This document shows, one piece after another, positions 33,906 to 46,278 of a DNA stretch of 64,000 bases. The DNA is from Xanthomonas cassavae CFBP 4642 (GTDB lineage: Bacteria > Pseudomonadota > Gammaproteobacteria > Xanthomonadales > Xanthomonadaceae): the NCBI RefSeq assembly GCF_000454545.1, contig NZ_CM002139.1, positions 1,105,809 through 1,169,808 on the forward strand, written 5' to 3'. A program made the position numbers and the translations under genes. Numbering within the stretch: position 1 is the first letter of the stretch; each line of letters begins with the position of its first letter. Below the pieces are notes generated by a model that was not told the DNA's origin, made no database searches, and saw only the letters and a list, made by a program, of their open reading frames with translations.

Positions 33906-36515
33906 ATGTCAGCTCCCCACTCTACCGATCGTTGGATCGTCCTCAAGTTCGGCGGCACTTCGGTGTCGCGTCGTCATCGCTGGGACACGATTGGAAAACT
34001 GGCGGGCAAACGGGCGAACGAAACCGGCGGCCGCGTGCTGGTGGTGGTGTCTGCATTGTCGGGCGTGACCAACGAGCTCACTGCCATTGCCGATGGCGCC
34101 GCCGACAGTGCGCAGCGCGTGGCCGCGCTGGAGCAGCGTCATCGCGAGTTCGTTGCCGAGCTCGAGCTCGATGCACAGACAGTGCTGGGCGAGCGGTTGG
34201 CCGCGTTGCACGCCTTGCTTGCCGATGCGCGTGCCGCAACGCGCACGCTCGATTGGCAGGCCGAGGTGCTGGGGCAGGGCGAATTGCTGTCTTCCACCAT
34301 CGGTGCGGCGTATCTGCATGCCCGTGGCCTGGACATGGGCTGGCTGGACGCGCGGCAGTGGCTGTCGGCGTTGCCGCCGCAGCCCAATCAGAGCGAGTGG
34401 TCCAAGCGCCTGTCGGTGTCATGCCAGTGGCAATCGGATGCGGACTGGCGCGCGCGTTTCGATGCGCAGCCCACGCGCCTGTTGATCACGCAGGGTTTCA
34501 TTTCGCGACACGCCGATGGCGGCACCGCCATCCTGGGCCGTGGCGGTTCGGACACCTCGGCGGCGTACTTCGGCGCGCTGCTCGGTGCCAGCCGGGTCGA
34601 AATCTGGACCGACGTGCCCGGCATGTTCAGCGCCAACCCGAAGGACGTGCCCGACGCGCGCCTGCTGACCCGGCTGGACTATTACGAAGCACAGGAAATC
34701 GCCACCACCGGTGCCAAGGTGCTGCATCCGCGGTCGATCAAGCCCTGCCGCGATTCCGGCGTGCCGATGGCGATCCTGGATACCGAACGCCCGGATCTGC
34801 CCGGCACCAGCATCGACGGCAGCGCCGAGCCGGTGCCTGGCGTCAAGGCGATCAGCCGTCGCAACGGTATCGTCTTGGTGTCGATGGAAGGCATCGGCAT
34901 GTGGCAGCAGGTGGGCTTCCTGGCCGATGTGTTCGCATTGTTCAAGAAGCATGGCCTGTCGGTGGACCTGATCGGTTCGGCCGAGACCAATGTCACCGTG
35001 TCGCTGGATCCGTCGGAAAACCTGGTCAATACCGACGTACTGGCGGCGCTGTCGGCGGATCTGTCGCAGATCTGCAAGGTCAAGATCATTGTTCCTTGCG
35101 CGGCGATCACCCTGGTCGGGCGCGGCATGCGCTCGCTGCTGCACAAGCTGTCCGATGTGTGGGCCACGTTCGGGCAGGAACGCGTGCACATGATTTCGCA
35201 GTCGTCCAACGACTTGAACCTGACCTTCGTCATCGATGAAGCCGATGCCGATGGCCTGCTGCCGATCCTGCATGCCGAACTGATCGACAGCGGTGCGATG
35301 CCGGTCAGCGAAGGCGAGGTGTTCGGACCGCGCTGGCGGCAGATCATCGGCTCGGTGCGGCCGCGGCCCACGCCGTGGTGGCATGCCGAGCGCGCGCATC
35401 TGCTGACCCTGTCCAGGGCCGGCACGCCGCGTTACGTCTATCACCTGCCCACGGTGCGTGCGCGGGCGCAGGCGCTGGCGCAGATTGCCGCGGTGGATCA
35501 GCGCTATTACGCCATCAAGGCCAATGCGCATCCGGCGATCCTGATGGCGCTGGAACAGGCTGGTTTCGGGCTGGAATGCGTGTCGCACGGTGAACTGCGC
35601 CGGGTGTTCCAGACGCTGCCGGAGCTGTCGCCGCGGCGGGTGCTGTTCACCCCGAGCTTTGCGTCCAGGGCCGAGTACGAAGCCGCCTTTGCGCTTGGCG
35701 TGACCGTCACCGTGGACAACGTCGAGGCGCTGCGCAACTGGCCGGAGGTGTTTGGTGGCCGCAACGTGTGGTTGCGCATCGACCTGGGCCACGGCGATGG
35801 CCACCACGAGAAGGTCAATACCGGCGGCAAGGCGTCCAAGTTCGGCTTGTCGTCCACGCGCGTGGACGAGTTCGTGGAGGCGGCGCGCACGCTCGATGTC
35901 ACCATCACCGGCGTGCATGCGCACCTGGGCAGCGGCGTGGAGACCGGCGAGCACTGGCGGATGATGTACGACGAACTGGCCGGCTTCGCGCGTCGCATCG
36001 GCACGGTGGAGACCATCGATATCGGCGGCGGCCTGCCGATTCCGTACAGCGCCGAAGACGAGCCGTTCGATCTGGAGGTATGGGCCAAGGGCCTGGCCGA
36101 GGTCAAGGCCGTGCATCCTGGTTATCGCCTGGCGATCGAACCGGGCCGCTATCTGGTGGCCGAGGCCGGTGTGCTGCTGGCGCAGGTCACCCAGGTGATC
36201 GAAAAGGACGGCGTGCAGCGCGTGGGGCTGGATGCGGGCATGAATACCTTGATTCGCCCGGCGCTCTACGACGCCTGGCACGACATCGAAAACCTGAGTC
36301 GGCTTGACGCGCCGGCCGATGGCAGTTTCGATATCGTCGGACCGATCTGCGAATCCTCGGACGTGTTCGGCAAGCGCCGCCGGCTGCCGGCCAGCACCGC
36401 GCCGGAGGATGTGATGCTGGTGGCCGATGCCGGTGCATACGGCTATTCGATGGCCAGCACCTACAACCAGCGCGAGTTGCCGCGCGAAGAGGTCATCGAT
36501 GCGCCCGCTGGCTGA
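33906..36515 (+). CDS. lysC-lysA: Fused aspartate kinase / diaminopimelate decarboxylase
   Basis: An 869-residue bifunctional enzyme carrying the first and last steps of lysine synthesis. The N-terminal half is aspartokinase (KFGGTSVS near 14-21, ATTGAKVLHP, then two ACT-like domains that would bind the end product). The C-terminal half is a PLP-dependent decarboxylase, with cofactor lysine K538 (YAIKANAHP), DIGGGLPIPY and CESSDVFG. This fusion is typical of xanthomonads and rare elsewhere. The ATG at 33906 begins the kinase homology. It overlaps the next gene by 17 bases. Confidence 0.95.
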   Translation: MSAPHSTDRWIVLKFGGTSVSRRHRWDTIGKLAGKRANETGGRVLVVVSALSGVTNELTAIADGAADSAQRVAALEQRHREFVAELELDAQTVLGERLAALHALLADARAATRTLDWQAEVLGQGELLSSTIGAAYLHARGLDMGWLDARQWLSALPPQPNQSEWSKRLSVSCQWQSDADWRARFDAQPTRLLITQGFISRHADGGTAILGRGGSDTSAAYFGALLGASRVEIWTDVPGMFSANPKDVPDARLLTRLDYYEAQEIATTGAKVLHPRSIKPCRDSGVPMAILDTERPDLPGTSIDGSAEPVPGVKAISRRNGIVLVSMEGIGMWQQVGFLADVFALFKKHGLSVDLIGSAETNVTVSLDPSENLVNTDVLAALSADLSQICKVKIIVPCAAITLVGRGMRSLLHKLSDVWATFGQERVHMISQSSNDLNLTFVIDEADADGLLPILHAELIDSGAMPVSEGEVFGPRWRQIIGSVRPRPTPWWHAERAHLLTLSRAGTPRYVYHLPTVRARAQALAQIAAVDQRYYAIKANAHPAILMALEQAGFGLECVSHGELRRVFQTLPELSPRRVLFTPSFASRAEYEAAFALGVTVTVDNVEALRNWPEVFGGRNVWLRIDLGHGDGHHEKVNTGGKASKFGLSSTRVDEFVEAARTLDVTITGVHAHLGSGVETGEHWRMMYDELAGFARRIGTVETIDIGGGLPIPYSAEDEPFDLEVWAKGLAEVKAVHPGYRLAIEPGRYLVAEAGVLLAQVTQVIEKDGVQRVGLDAGMNTLIRPALYDAWHDIENLSRLDAPADGSFDIVGPICESSDVFGKRRRLPASTAPEDVMLVADAGAYGYSMASTYNQRELPREEVIDAPAG

Positions 36516-36953
36516 GTTCGTGGTGCTCAGCATGCTGGCCGGCGCTGCGTCGATGGTGATGTCCACGGCCATCGACATGGTCGACCTGCGCGTACCCTGG
36601 ACCGACAGCCTGAAGTGGGTGTTGCCCGCAGTGCTTGCCGCCGGCACCGGCGCGTGGTGCTCCGGCCGCTGGCAGCAGCGTCGCCAGGCGCGCGCCTCGG
36701 CACGGCAGGCTGGCGGCATGGCGGTGCGCACGGTGCTGTTGAGCGGGCTCAGCTATCTGCCGGCGCTGCTGGTGTACCTGTTGCTGGCGCTGGCGGTGAC
36801 CGGCGATGCGAAGGTGATCGGCTCGCAGGTCGTGCTGCTGCTGTTCGCGGTCGGTTGCCTGCCGCTGCTGTGGGCCGCGGTACCGTTTTCCATGATTGAA
36901 TATGTCCTGTGCCGACGTTATCTGCGTCGTTTGCACGTTCCTGCAGGTAGTCC

Positions 36954-36957
<4 letters not shown>
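36499..36957 (+). CDS. Small integral membrane protein, unknown function
   Basis: A 152-residue protein with about four membrane segments and a basic loop (RWQQRRQARASARQ). The ATG at 36499 overlaps the lysC-lysA stop, and the 3' end overlaps murL by four bases (ATGA), so all three are probably one operon. No family recognised. Its position suggests an envelope role, but nothing in the sequence shows what. Confidence 0.75.
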
Positions 36958-38289
<1,332 letters not shown>

Positions 38290-38309
<20 letters not shown>

Positions 38310-39696
38310 GGGCAGGGCGGTTGCGTTGTGGGGATGGGGGCGCGAAGGACGCGCGGCGTATCGCGCATTGCGCACCGCGCTGCCTGCCCAGCCATTGACG
38401 GTGTTCTGCAGTGCCGAGGAGGCGCGCGAACTCGCGGCGCTGGACGATGCGGCATTGCAGGTAGAGACCGATTCCAGCGCGCAGGCGTTGGGCCGGTTCG
38501 AGATCGTGCTGAAGTCGCCCGGCATCAGCCCGTATCGCGCCGAGGCGTTGGCCGCCGCCGCGCACGGCACGCGGTTCATCGGCGGCACCGCGCTGTGGTT
38601 TGCAGAGCACGCGCGGACCGATGGCGACGTGCCTGGCGTCATCTGTGTCACCGGTACCAAGGGCAAGAGCACCACCACTGCGCTGTTGGCGCACCTGCTG
38701 CGCAGCGCCGGGCACCGTACCGCGCTGGTCGGCAATATCGGCCAACCCTTGCTGGAAGTGCTGGCACCGCAGCCGCCACCGGCGTACTGGGCGATCGAGT
38801 TGTCCAGCTACCAGACCGGCGAGGTCGCGCGCAGCGGTGCGCGCCCGCAGCTGGCGCTGGTGTTGAACCTGTTTCCCGAACACCTGGACTGGCACGGCGA
38901 TGAGGCGCGCTACGTGCGCGACAAGCTGTCGCTGGTGACCGAAGGCCGCCCGCGGATCGCCTTGCTCAACGCCGCCGATCCGCTGCTGCGCGGTATGCAG
39001 TTGCCCGAGAGCGAGGTGCGCTGGTTCAATCATCCCGACGGCTGGCATTTGCGCGGCGACGTGGTGTACCGCGGCGAGCAGGCCATTTTCGATACCGCCA
39101 ACGTGCCGCTGCCCGGCGAACATAACCGCCGTAATCTGTGCGCGGTGCTGGCCGCTGTGGAGGCGCTGGACCTGGATGCCGCTGCACTCGCGCCGGCCGC
39201 GTCGAGTTTCCGCCCCTTGCCCAATCGGCTGCAGTTGCTGGGCAGCGTGGATGGCATCAGCTACGTCAACGACTCGATCAGCACCACGCCGCATGCGTCG
39301 CTGGCCGCGCTGGCGTGCTTCGCGCAGCGCCGCGTGGCCCTGCTGGTCGGCGGCCACGATCGCGGGCTGGATTGGCAGGATTTCGCCGAGCATATGGCGC
39401 AGCAGGCACCGCTGGAAATCGTCACCATGGGCGCCAATGGCCCGCGGATCCATGCGTTACTGGCGCCGCTGGCCGTAAGCGGTCGCTTCGGCCTGCATGC
39501 TGCCGACGACCTGGAGCACGCGATGCGGCTGGCACGCCAGGCGCTGGGCGAGCAGGGCGGCGTGGTGCTGCTGTCGCCGGGTGCGCCCAGCTTCGGGGCG
39601 TATAGCGACTACGTTGCGCGCGGCCGCCATTTTGCGCAGCTGGCCGGGTTCGATCCGGCGGCGATCAGTGCGATTCCCGGCTTGGGCGTGCAATAG
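38290..39696 (+). CDS. murD2: UDP-MurNAc-L-alanine--L-glutamate ligase MurD2
   Basis: A 468-residue Mur ligase that adds L-Glu instead of D-Glu. The ATP loop is [12 protein letters not shown], followed by the H-x-x-R-N block [12 protein letters not shown] and [11 protein letters not shown] chose GTG 38290 because [20 protein letters not shown] is the expected N terminus; it overlaps murL by 20 bases, a sign of coupling. Confidence 0.92.
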
Positions 39697-39854
39697 CGCT
39701 GCGTTGCTCGCGCGCGGAGCGACGGCGCCATCCGCCCCGGGTTTTTCGACGGCCGTGGCAGAACGCCGACGCGATCGGTCCGTCGGCATCCACGCTGACC
39801 CGGCCTGCACGGCGGCAGCGCCTACACTCGCCGGACCTTCCCGGGAGCAGACAC

Positions 39855-40655
39855 ATGCACAAGCAATGGAGATGGCGTGGCGTTGGGTTGTTCGGTGTCT
39901 TGGCGTCGCTGGCGTTGCCCGCCGCCGCAGCGATGCAGGCCAAGCCGCTGGAATGGACGATCGGCAAGGACACCTTCAGCGGCGTGCTGGTCTACGACGA
40001 CGCCGGTGCCGCCAAGCGCCCAGGGCTGGTGATGGTGCCGAACTGGCGCGGGGTCAACGATTCGGCGGTCACCAAGGCCAAGCAACTGGCCGGCGACGAT
40101 TACGTGGTGCTGGTTGCCGACGTCTACGGCAAGGGCAAGCGTCCGGCCAACGACAGTGAGGCCGGGCAGTTTGCCGGTGCCCTGAAGAAGGACCCGCCGA
40201 CGCTGCGCGCCCGCGCGCTGAAAGCAGTGGATGTGCTCAAGGCGCAGGCCGGCAAGGTGCCGCTGGATGCATCGCGCATCGGTGCGGTGGGATTCTGCTT
40301 CGGCGGCACCACGGTGCTGGAGCTGGTGCGCGCCGGTGCGCAACTGGCCGGTGTGGTCAGCCTGCACGGTGGCATCGCCACGCCCAGCCCGGCGGCGGCC
40401 GGCTCGGCCAGGACGCCGCTGCTGGTGCTCAATGGCGCCGACGACAAGAGCGTGAGCAAGGCGGACATCGCCGCCTTCGAAACCGAGATGAATGCGGCCG
40501 GCGCGGACTGGCAGTTCGTCAATTTCAGCGGTGCGGTGCATTGCTTTGCCGAAGCCGATGCCAACAGCCCGCCAGGCTGCCTGTACAACCCGCGTGCCGC
40601 CAAGCGTGCCTATCGCATGCTGGGTGACTTCTTCGATGAGCGCTTTGGTTTGTAA
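39855..40655 (+). CDS. Dienelactone hydrolase family protein, exported
   Basis: A 266-residue alpha/beta hydrolase with a signal peptide (about 1-26). The nucleophile is cysteine C148 (GFCFGG), with D196 or D197 and H229 completing the triad, as in dienelactone hydrolases. The periplasmic substrate is unknown. A GGGATTC repeat gap follows. Confidence 0.88.
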   Translation: MHKQWRWRGVGLFGVLASLALPAAAAMQAKPLEWTIGKDTFSGVLVYDDAGAAKRPGLVMVPNWRGVNDSAVTKAKQLAGDDYVVLVADVYGKGKRPANDSEAGQFAGALKKDPPTLRARALKAVDVLKAQAGKVPLDASRIGAVGFCFGGTTVLELVRAGAQLAGVVSLHGGIATPSPAAAGSARTPLLVLNGADDKSVSKADIAAFETEMNAAGADWQFVNFSGAVHCFAEADANSPPGCLYNPRAAKRAYRMLGDFFDERFGL

Positions 40656-40856
40656 CCGGGATTGGTGATTTGGGATTCGGGATTCGCAAAAGCGTGGTCC
40701 CGTCTTTCAAATCTTTCCGTGAGTTTGTGCTCAGGGGCTTGCGTTGAACATCGCTGTGCCATCGAATGCCGGGATGCGTAAGAGCACAACCAAGCCGCTC
40801 TTACGCATCCCAAATCTCCAATCCCAAATTCCGTCCGGTGCGCGAAGCGCGCCGGA
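40656..40856. repeat. Inverted GGGATTC/GGGATG tracts downstream of the DLH gene
   Basis: GGGATTGG-TGATTTGGGATTC-GGGATTCGC (about 40660-40690) is mirrored by CGCATCCCAAATCTCC-AATCCCAAATTCC (about 40803-40831), and a second internal pair GATGCGTAAGAGC / GCTCTTACGCATC (about 40784-40809) is an exact complement. The region lies between two convergent genes and may serve as a terminator. Confidence 0.65.
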
Positions 40857-41855
40857 TCAATGCGTGCGCTCGACCGCGTAACGCGCCAGGCCGCGCAGCG
40901 CCGCCACTGCAGGACTATGCGCCAAGGTGCCGAGCGCCTGTTCGGCGGCGGCGGCATACTCGGCGGCGCGCTGGCGGCTGTAGTCCAATCCGCCGGTGGC
41001 ATGGATGGCGGCCAGCACTTCGGGCATTGCCGCAGCATCGCCCTGTTCGACGATGGCGCGCAGGCGCTGCCGGGTGGCCTCGTCCGAGTGCGCCATGGCG
41101 TGGATCAGCGGCAACGTGGCCTTGCCTTCGGCCAGATCGTCGCCCAGGTTCTTGCCCAGATCCTCGGCCTCGGCGGCGTAATCGAGCACGTCGTCGGCGA
41201 TCTGGAAGGCGAAGCCCAGCTGCATGCCGTAGTCGTACAGCTGCTGCTGCACCTGCGCATCCGCGCCCGAGGCCAGCGCGCCCAGACGGGTACCGGCGGC
41301 GAACAGTACCGCCGTTTTGCGCTCGATCACCCGCAGGTAGGCGGCTTCGTCGGTGTCGGGGTTGTGCACGTGCAGCAGCTGCAGCACCTCGCCTTCGGCG
41401 ATGCGGTTGGTGGTGTCGGCCAGGATCTGCATGACTTCCATGCGATCCAGCTCCACCATCAACTGGAAGCTGCGCGAATACAGGAAATCGCCGACCAGCA
41501 CGCTGGGCGCATTGCCCCACAGCGCGTTGGCGGTGCTGCGCCCGCGGCGCAGGTCTGACTCGTCCACCACGTCGTCGTGTAGCAGGGTGGAGGTGTGGAT
41601 GAATTCAATGATCGCCGCCAGTTGATGGTGCTCCGGGCCGGAGCCGCCAGCGGCGTGGCCGGCCAGCATCACCAGCATCGGCCGCAGGCGTTTGCCGCCG
41701 GCGGAGATGATGTGATCGGCAATCTGGTTGATCAGCACGACATCCGAGGCCAGACGGCGGCGGATCAGCGCGTCGACCGCGGCCATGTCGGGCGCGGCGA
41801 GGGACTGGATCTGGGGCAGGCCCAGGACGGTGGGGAGGTCTTCGGCGATGGTCAT
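40857..41855 (-). CDS. ispB: Polyprenyl diphosphate synthase (octaprenyl type)
   Basis: A 332-residue trans-prenyltransferase. The first aspartate-rich motif is LLHDDVVDESDLRRG and the second FQIADDVLDY. It should make the ubiquinone side chain (probably C40). The ATG at 41855 fits the family; upstream open frame is noncoding. Confidence 0.93.
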   Translation of the reverse strand: MTIAEDLPTVLGLPQIQSLAAPDMAAVDALIRRRLASDVVLINQIADHIISAGGKRLRPMLVMLAGHAAGGSGPEHHQLAAIIEFIHTSTLLHDDVVDESDLRRGRSTANALWGNAPSVLVGDFLYSRSFQLMVELDRMEVMQILADTTNRIAEGEVLQLLHVHNPDTDEAAYLRVIERKTAVLFAAGTRLGALASGADAQVQQQLYDYGMQLGFAFQIADDVLDYAAEAEDLGKNLGDDLAEGKATLPLIHAMAHSDEATRQRLRAIVEQGDAAAMPEVLAAIHATGGLDYSRQRAAEYAAAAEQALGTLAHSPAVAALRGLARYAVERTH

Positions 41856-42126
41856 GCGCAGGCGTTCGTGATGTGCCTCGATTATAGGTGCCCGGGCCGG
41901 ATCCGTCCCGCCGCGTGTGCTGCGGCGGCCGGGGCAGGGCGGAAACCGTTGCGGCGCCTGACCCGCGGGGCTGACGGCCGGTGCCGATTCCCACCTGCCG
42001 GCGCGGGATTTCCCGGCCCGGCGGCGGGCCGCGCGGCGGCACCCGGGCAGGGCAGGTGCGGTAACATTGGCCCCAAGACATTCACCGCCGCGCCCCTTCG
42101 GCGCCGGCGCACCATCGGAAGCATTT

Positions 42127-42666
42127 ATGGCCCGCGGCATCAACAAAGTCATCCTCGTCGGCAACCTCGGCAACGATCCCGACACCAAGTACACCCAGGC
42201 CGGCATGGCGATCACCCGCGTGAGCCTGGCCACCACCAGCGTGCGCAAGGACCGCGACGGCAACAACCAGGAGCGCACCGAATGGCACCGCGTGGTGTTC
42301 TTCGGCAAGTTGGGCGAGATCGCTGGCGAATACCTGCGCAAGGGCTCGCAGGTCTACGTCGAAGGCGAGCTGCGCTACGACAAGTACACCGGCCAGGACG
42401 GCGTGGAGAAGTACAGCACCGATATCGTCGCCAACGAGATGCAGATGCTCGGCGGCCGTGGTGAAGGCGGCGGTGGCGGCATGGGCGGCGACCGTCCGCA
42501 GCGCTCGCAGGCCCCGCGCCAGCAGGGCGGTGGTGGTGGCGGGCAGGGCGGCGGCTACGGCGGCGGTGGCGGTGGTCAGGACTATGCCCCGCGTCGTCAA
42601 CAGCCGGCGCAGCAGCAGTCGGCTCCGCCGATGGACGATTTTGCCGACGACGACATCCCGTTCTAG
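42127..42666 (+). CDS. ssb: Single-stranded DNA-binding protein
   Basis: A 179-residue SSB. The OB fold starts [15 protein letters not shown] and includes [17 protein letters not shown] Gly/Gln-rich linker follows, with the acidic interaction tip [11 protein letters not shown] at the C terminus. A terminator follows at once. Confidence 0.97.
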   Translation: MARGINKVILVGNLGNDPDTKYTQAGMAITRVSLATTSVRKDRDGNNQERTEWHRVVFFGKLGEIAGEYLRKGSQVYVEGELRYDKYTGQDGVEKYSTDIVANEMQMLGGRGEGGGGGMGGDRPQRSQAPRQQGGGGGGQGGGYGGGGGGQDYAPRRQQPAQQQSAPPMDDFADDDIPF

Positions 42667-42705
42667 GACACGCCTGGTAGGGCGTGTTGATGAACATTTC
42701 AGAAG

Positions 42706-42731
42706 AGCCCCTTTCGAGGGGCTTTTCTTTT
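42706..42731 (+). terminator. Rho-independent terminator of ssb
   Basis: AGCCCCT-TTCG-AGGGGCT (7-bp stem with a stable UUCG tetraloop, 42706-42723) followed by a T-rich run. Confidence 0.9.
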
Positions 42732-42996
42732 GCTCGATGGTGCTGGCCGCCTATGTAACGTCGTTCTTGTCGAAGGACAGCTGGGACGACTACAGCGTGC
42801 GCTGCTTCGACGGGATGGGCGATGCGGCTGTTGGTCGACACCGCTTCGCGTGCCAGGACGATCGATCGAGCGGCGCGGCAATCCTGGGAGCGAATTGGAT
42901 ACCCCAACGCTGGTCGCGGCCAGACGGTAGCGGTCGATTGGAAGCATCGCTATCGTCCTTCCCAAGACGGGAACCTTTAAAGCGAAGCTTGGCGGC

Positions 42997-43122
42997 AAGC
43001 AGCAAGCAGCAAGCAGCAAGCAGCAAGCAACAAGCAGCAAGCAACAAGCAACAAGCAACAAGCAACAAGCAACAAGCAGCAAGCAACAAGCAGCAAGCAA
43101 CAAGCAGCAAGCAGCAAGCAGC
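42997..43122. repeat. 18-copy heptanucleotide tandem repeat
   Basis: Eighteen uninterrupted 7-base units, ten AAGCAGC and eight AAGCAAC, interspersed, with only the sixth base varying. The array has no spacers and so is not CRISPR. The rest of 42732-43568 contains no gene I can support. Confidence 0.95.
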
Positions 43123-43568
43123 AAGCGCCTCTGCGTCCTTGCCTTCGTGGGACGTCAGCGTGCATCGCGAGCGGTTGGCTCAAGCAACGATCTGGCGTGG
43201 CCTTTCGTGTCGGGTCCATGCTGGCGCTCACGGCGAGGGCTAGTCCCGACGGCACGGGTCAAGTGTGGTGAATGCGCCTGGCCGACGAGGCGAACAGGCC
43301 CGGCACGCGTTGTCGAACCGGCCCCATTGGTCATCCAGGCAGCAGTGCCATAGCTGCGAGGAGGATGGTTGCGCCGGCATGTCGCCACGCTTGGCCTGCA
43401 TGGGGAGCCATGGGTTCACGGATACCCACATTCCGCCGTACACCTGGCAGTCCGCGCTCCCGCGTTGCCCGACGTTCCATCACCGTGGGCAACAGGCGCT
43501 ACAGGAGCACAGGCGTAACGGGCGCAACAGCCAATGTGGCTGCCGCCCGGGCTCTCGTGCACTGCGTC

Positions 43569-43598
43569 TTGCAAAAAGACGATTCCCTCCTCTATGGT
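43569..43598 (+). promoter_or_regulatory. Candidate promoter of the 3-keto-sugar dehydrogenase operon
   Basis: TTGCAA (43569-43574) and TATGGT (43593-43598), 18 bases apart, each 4/6 to the sigma-70 consensus. The operator starts at the last base of the -10 box, where a bound repressor would block initiation. Confidence 0.5.
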
Positions 43599-43612
43599 GC
43601 AATCGATTGAAT
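43598..43612. promoter_or_regulatory. LacI-type operator, copy 1
   Basis: TGCAATCGATTGAAT, with the perfect 10-bp palindrome CAATCGATTG at its heart and the CG centre typical of LacI-family sites. The identical 15-mer lies in front of the opposing operon at 52295-52309, next to a LacI-family gene. Confidence 0.75.
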
Positions 43613-43659
43613 CGAGGCAATCCTCAGCATTTGGGACTGGTTGGGAGGCCGGAAAACGA

Positions 43660-44562
<903 letters not shown>

Positions 44563-44592
44563 AACGCTATCTACCCAGGTGAAGCAGAATCC

Positions 44593-46278
44593 ATGGCAGA
44601 CAATTACTACGACGCCATCGTCGTCGGTTCGGGAATCAGTGGCGGTTGGGCGGCGAAGGAGCTGACCGAGAAAGGCCTCAAGGTGCTGATGCTGGAACGC
44701 GGGCGCAACATCGAGCACGTCAAGGACTACGTCAACGCGATGAAGGAAGTGTGGGATTTCCCGCACTACAACCGGCCGACCCAGGCGATGAAGGCCGATT
44801 ATCCGGTGTTGAAGCGCGACTACGCCCTGGTCGAAAACCTGCAGGGCATGTGGGCCAACGAACAGGAATCGCCCTACACCGAGATCAAGCGATTCGATTG
44901 GTTCCGCGGCTATCACGTGGGCGGTCGCTCGCTGCTGTGGGGGCGGCAGAGCTATCGTCTGTCGGACCTGGATTTCCAGGCGAACCTCAAGGACGGCATC
45001 GCCACCGATTGGCCGATCCGCTACGCCGACATCGCGCCCTGGTACGACTACGTGGAGAAGTTCGCCGGCATCGCCGGCACGCGCGAGGGCCTGGACGTAT
45101 TGCCCGATGGCCAGTTCCTGCCGCCGATCCCGTTGAACATCGTCGAGAAGGACGTGGCTGCGAGGATCAAGAAGGCCTTTGGCGGAACCAGGCACCTGAT
45201 CCACTCGCGCACCGCCAACATCACCCAGCCGATGCCCGAGCAGGGCCGCGTCAACTGCCAGTATCGCAACAAGTGCATCCTGGGCTGTCCCTTCGGCGCC
45301 TACTTCTCGACCCAGGCGGCGACGCTGCCGGCGGCGATGAAGACCGGCAACCTGACCTTGCGGCCGTTCTCGATCGTCAAGGAAGTGCTCTACGACAAGG
45401 ACCGCAAGCGCGCGCGGGGCGTGGAGATCATCGATGCCGAGAACGGACAGACCTATCAGTACACGGCCAACGTGATCTTCCTCAACGCCTCCTCCTTCAA
45501 CTCGACCTGGTTGCTGATGAACTCGGCCACCGATGTCTGGGAGGGTGGGCTGGGGTCTTCATCCGGCGAGCTCGGGCACAACGTGATGGACCACCATTTC
45601 GGCGCGGGCGCCTCCGGCCGCGTCGAGGGCTACGAGGACAAGTACTACTTCGGCCGTCGTCCCTGCGGCTTCTACATTCCCCGTTTCCGCAATGTCGCCG
45701 CGGACAAGCGCGGCTACCTGCGCGGGTTTGGCTACCAGGGCGGCGCCAGCCGCACCGGATGGTCGCGCGAGATCGCCGAGCTCAACATCGGCGCTGACCT
45801 GAAGGATGCGCTGACCCAGCCGGGCGATTGGCGCATCGGCATGACCGGATTCGGCGAAATGCTGCCGCACCACGACAATGCGATTCGCCTGGACTCGCAG
45901 CGCAAGGACAAATGGGGGCTGCCGGTGCTGGCGATGGATGTGTCCCTGCGCGCGAACGAAAAGGCCATGCGCAAGGACATGGCCGCCGATGCCGCCGAGA
46001 TGCTGGAGGCCGCCGGCGTCAAGGACGTGCACATGCACGACGACGACTACGCGCCCGGCAAGGGCATCCACGAAATGGGGACCGCGCGCATGGGCCGCGA
46101 CCGCAGGAATTCCGTGCTGAACCAGCACAACCAGGTCTGGGACGCGCCGAACGTCTACGTGACCGACGGTGCCTGCATGACGTCCAGCGCCTGCGTCAAT
46201 CCCTCGCTGACCTACATGGCGCTGACGGCACGCGCGGCGGACCATGCAGTGCGCGAACTGAAAGCGGGGAACCTGTGA
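44593..46278 (+). CDS. GMC-family FAD dehydrogenase (glycoside 3-dehydrogenase large subunit)
   Basis: A 561-residue flavoprotein. The FAD-binding motif is VVGSGISGGWAA (11-22), a three-cysteine segment CQYRNKCILGC sits in the position of the [3Fe-4S] cluster of fructose and glucose dehydrogenase alpha subunits, and the C-terminal part has HEMGTARMG and VNPSLTYMALTARAA. It has no signal of its own and would be exported with the Tat-signal small subunit encoded next (1-base overlap). These three-part enzymes (flavin subunit, small subunit, cytochrome c) oxidise C3 of glucosides. Alternatives are sorbitol or gluconate oxidation. Confidence 0.88.
   Translation: MADNYYDAIVVGSGISGGWAAKELTEKGLKVLMLERGRNIEHVKDYVNAMKEVWDFPHYNRPTQAMKADYPVLKRDYALVENLQGMWANEQESPYTEIKRFDWFRGYHVGGRSLLWGRQSYRLSDLDFQANLKDGIATDWPIRYADIAPWYDYVEKFAGIAGTREGLDVLPDGQFLPPIPLNIVEKDVAARIKKAFGGTRHLIHSRTANITQPMPEQGRVNCQYRNKCILGCPFGAYFSTQAATLPAAMKTGNLTLRPFSIVKEVLYDKDRKRARGVEIIDAENGQTYQYTANVIFLNASSFNSTWLLMNSATDVWEGGLGSSSGELGHNVMDHHFGAGASGRVEGYEDKYYFGRRPCGFYIPRFRNVAADKRGYLRGFGYQGGASRTGWSREIAELNIGADLKDALTQPGDWRIGMTGFGEMLPHHDNAIRLDSQRKDKWGLPVLAMDVSLRANEKAMRKDMAADAAEMLEAAGVKDVHMHDDDYAPGKGIHEMGTARMGRDRRNSVLNQHNQVWDAPNVYVTDGACMTSSACVNPSLTYMALTARAADHAVRELKAGNL

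Noticed and set aside
34419..36731. A 770-codon open frame on the minus strand
   Set aside because: Antisense to lysC-lysA with no recognisable motif.
42997..43122. CRISPR-like array
   Set aside because: Units are seven bases with no spacers, so it is a simple tandem repeat.
42458..43243. A frame encoding a Gln/Ala/Ser/Lys-repeat protein across the heptamer array
   Set aside because: It overlaps ssb out of frame, passes through its terminator, and the repetition comes from the DNA array.
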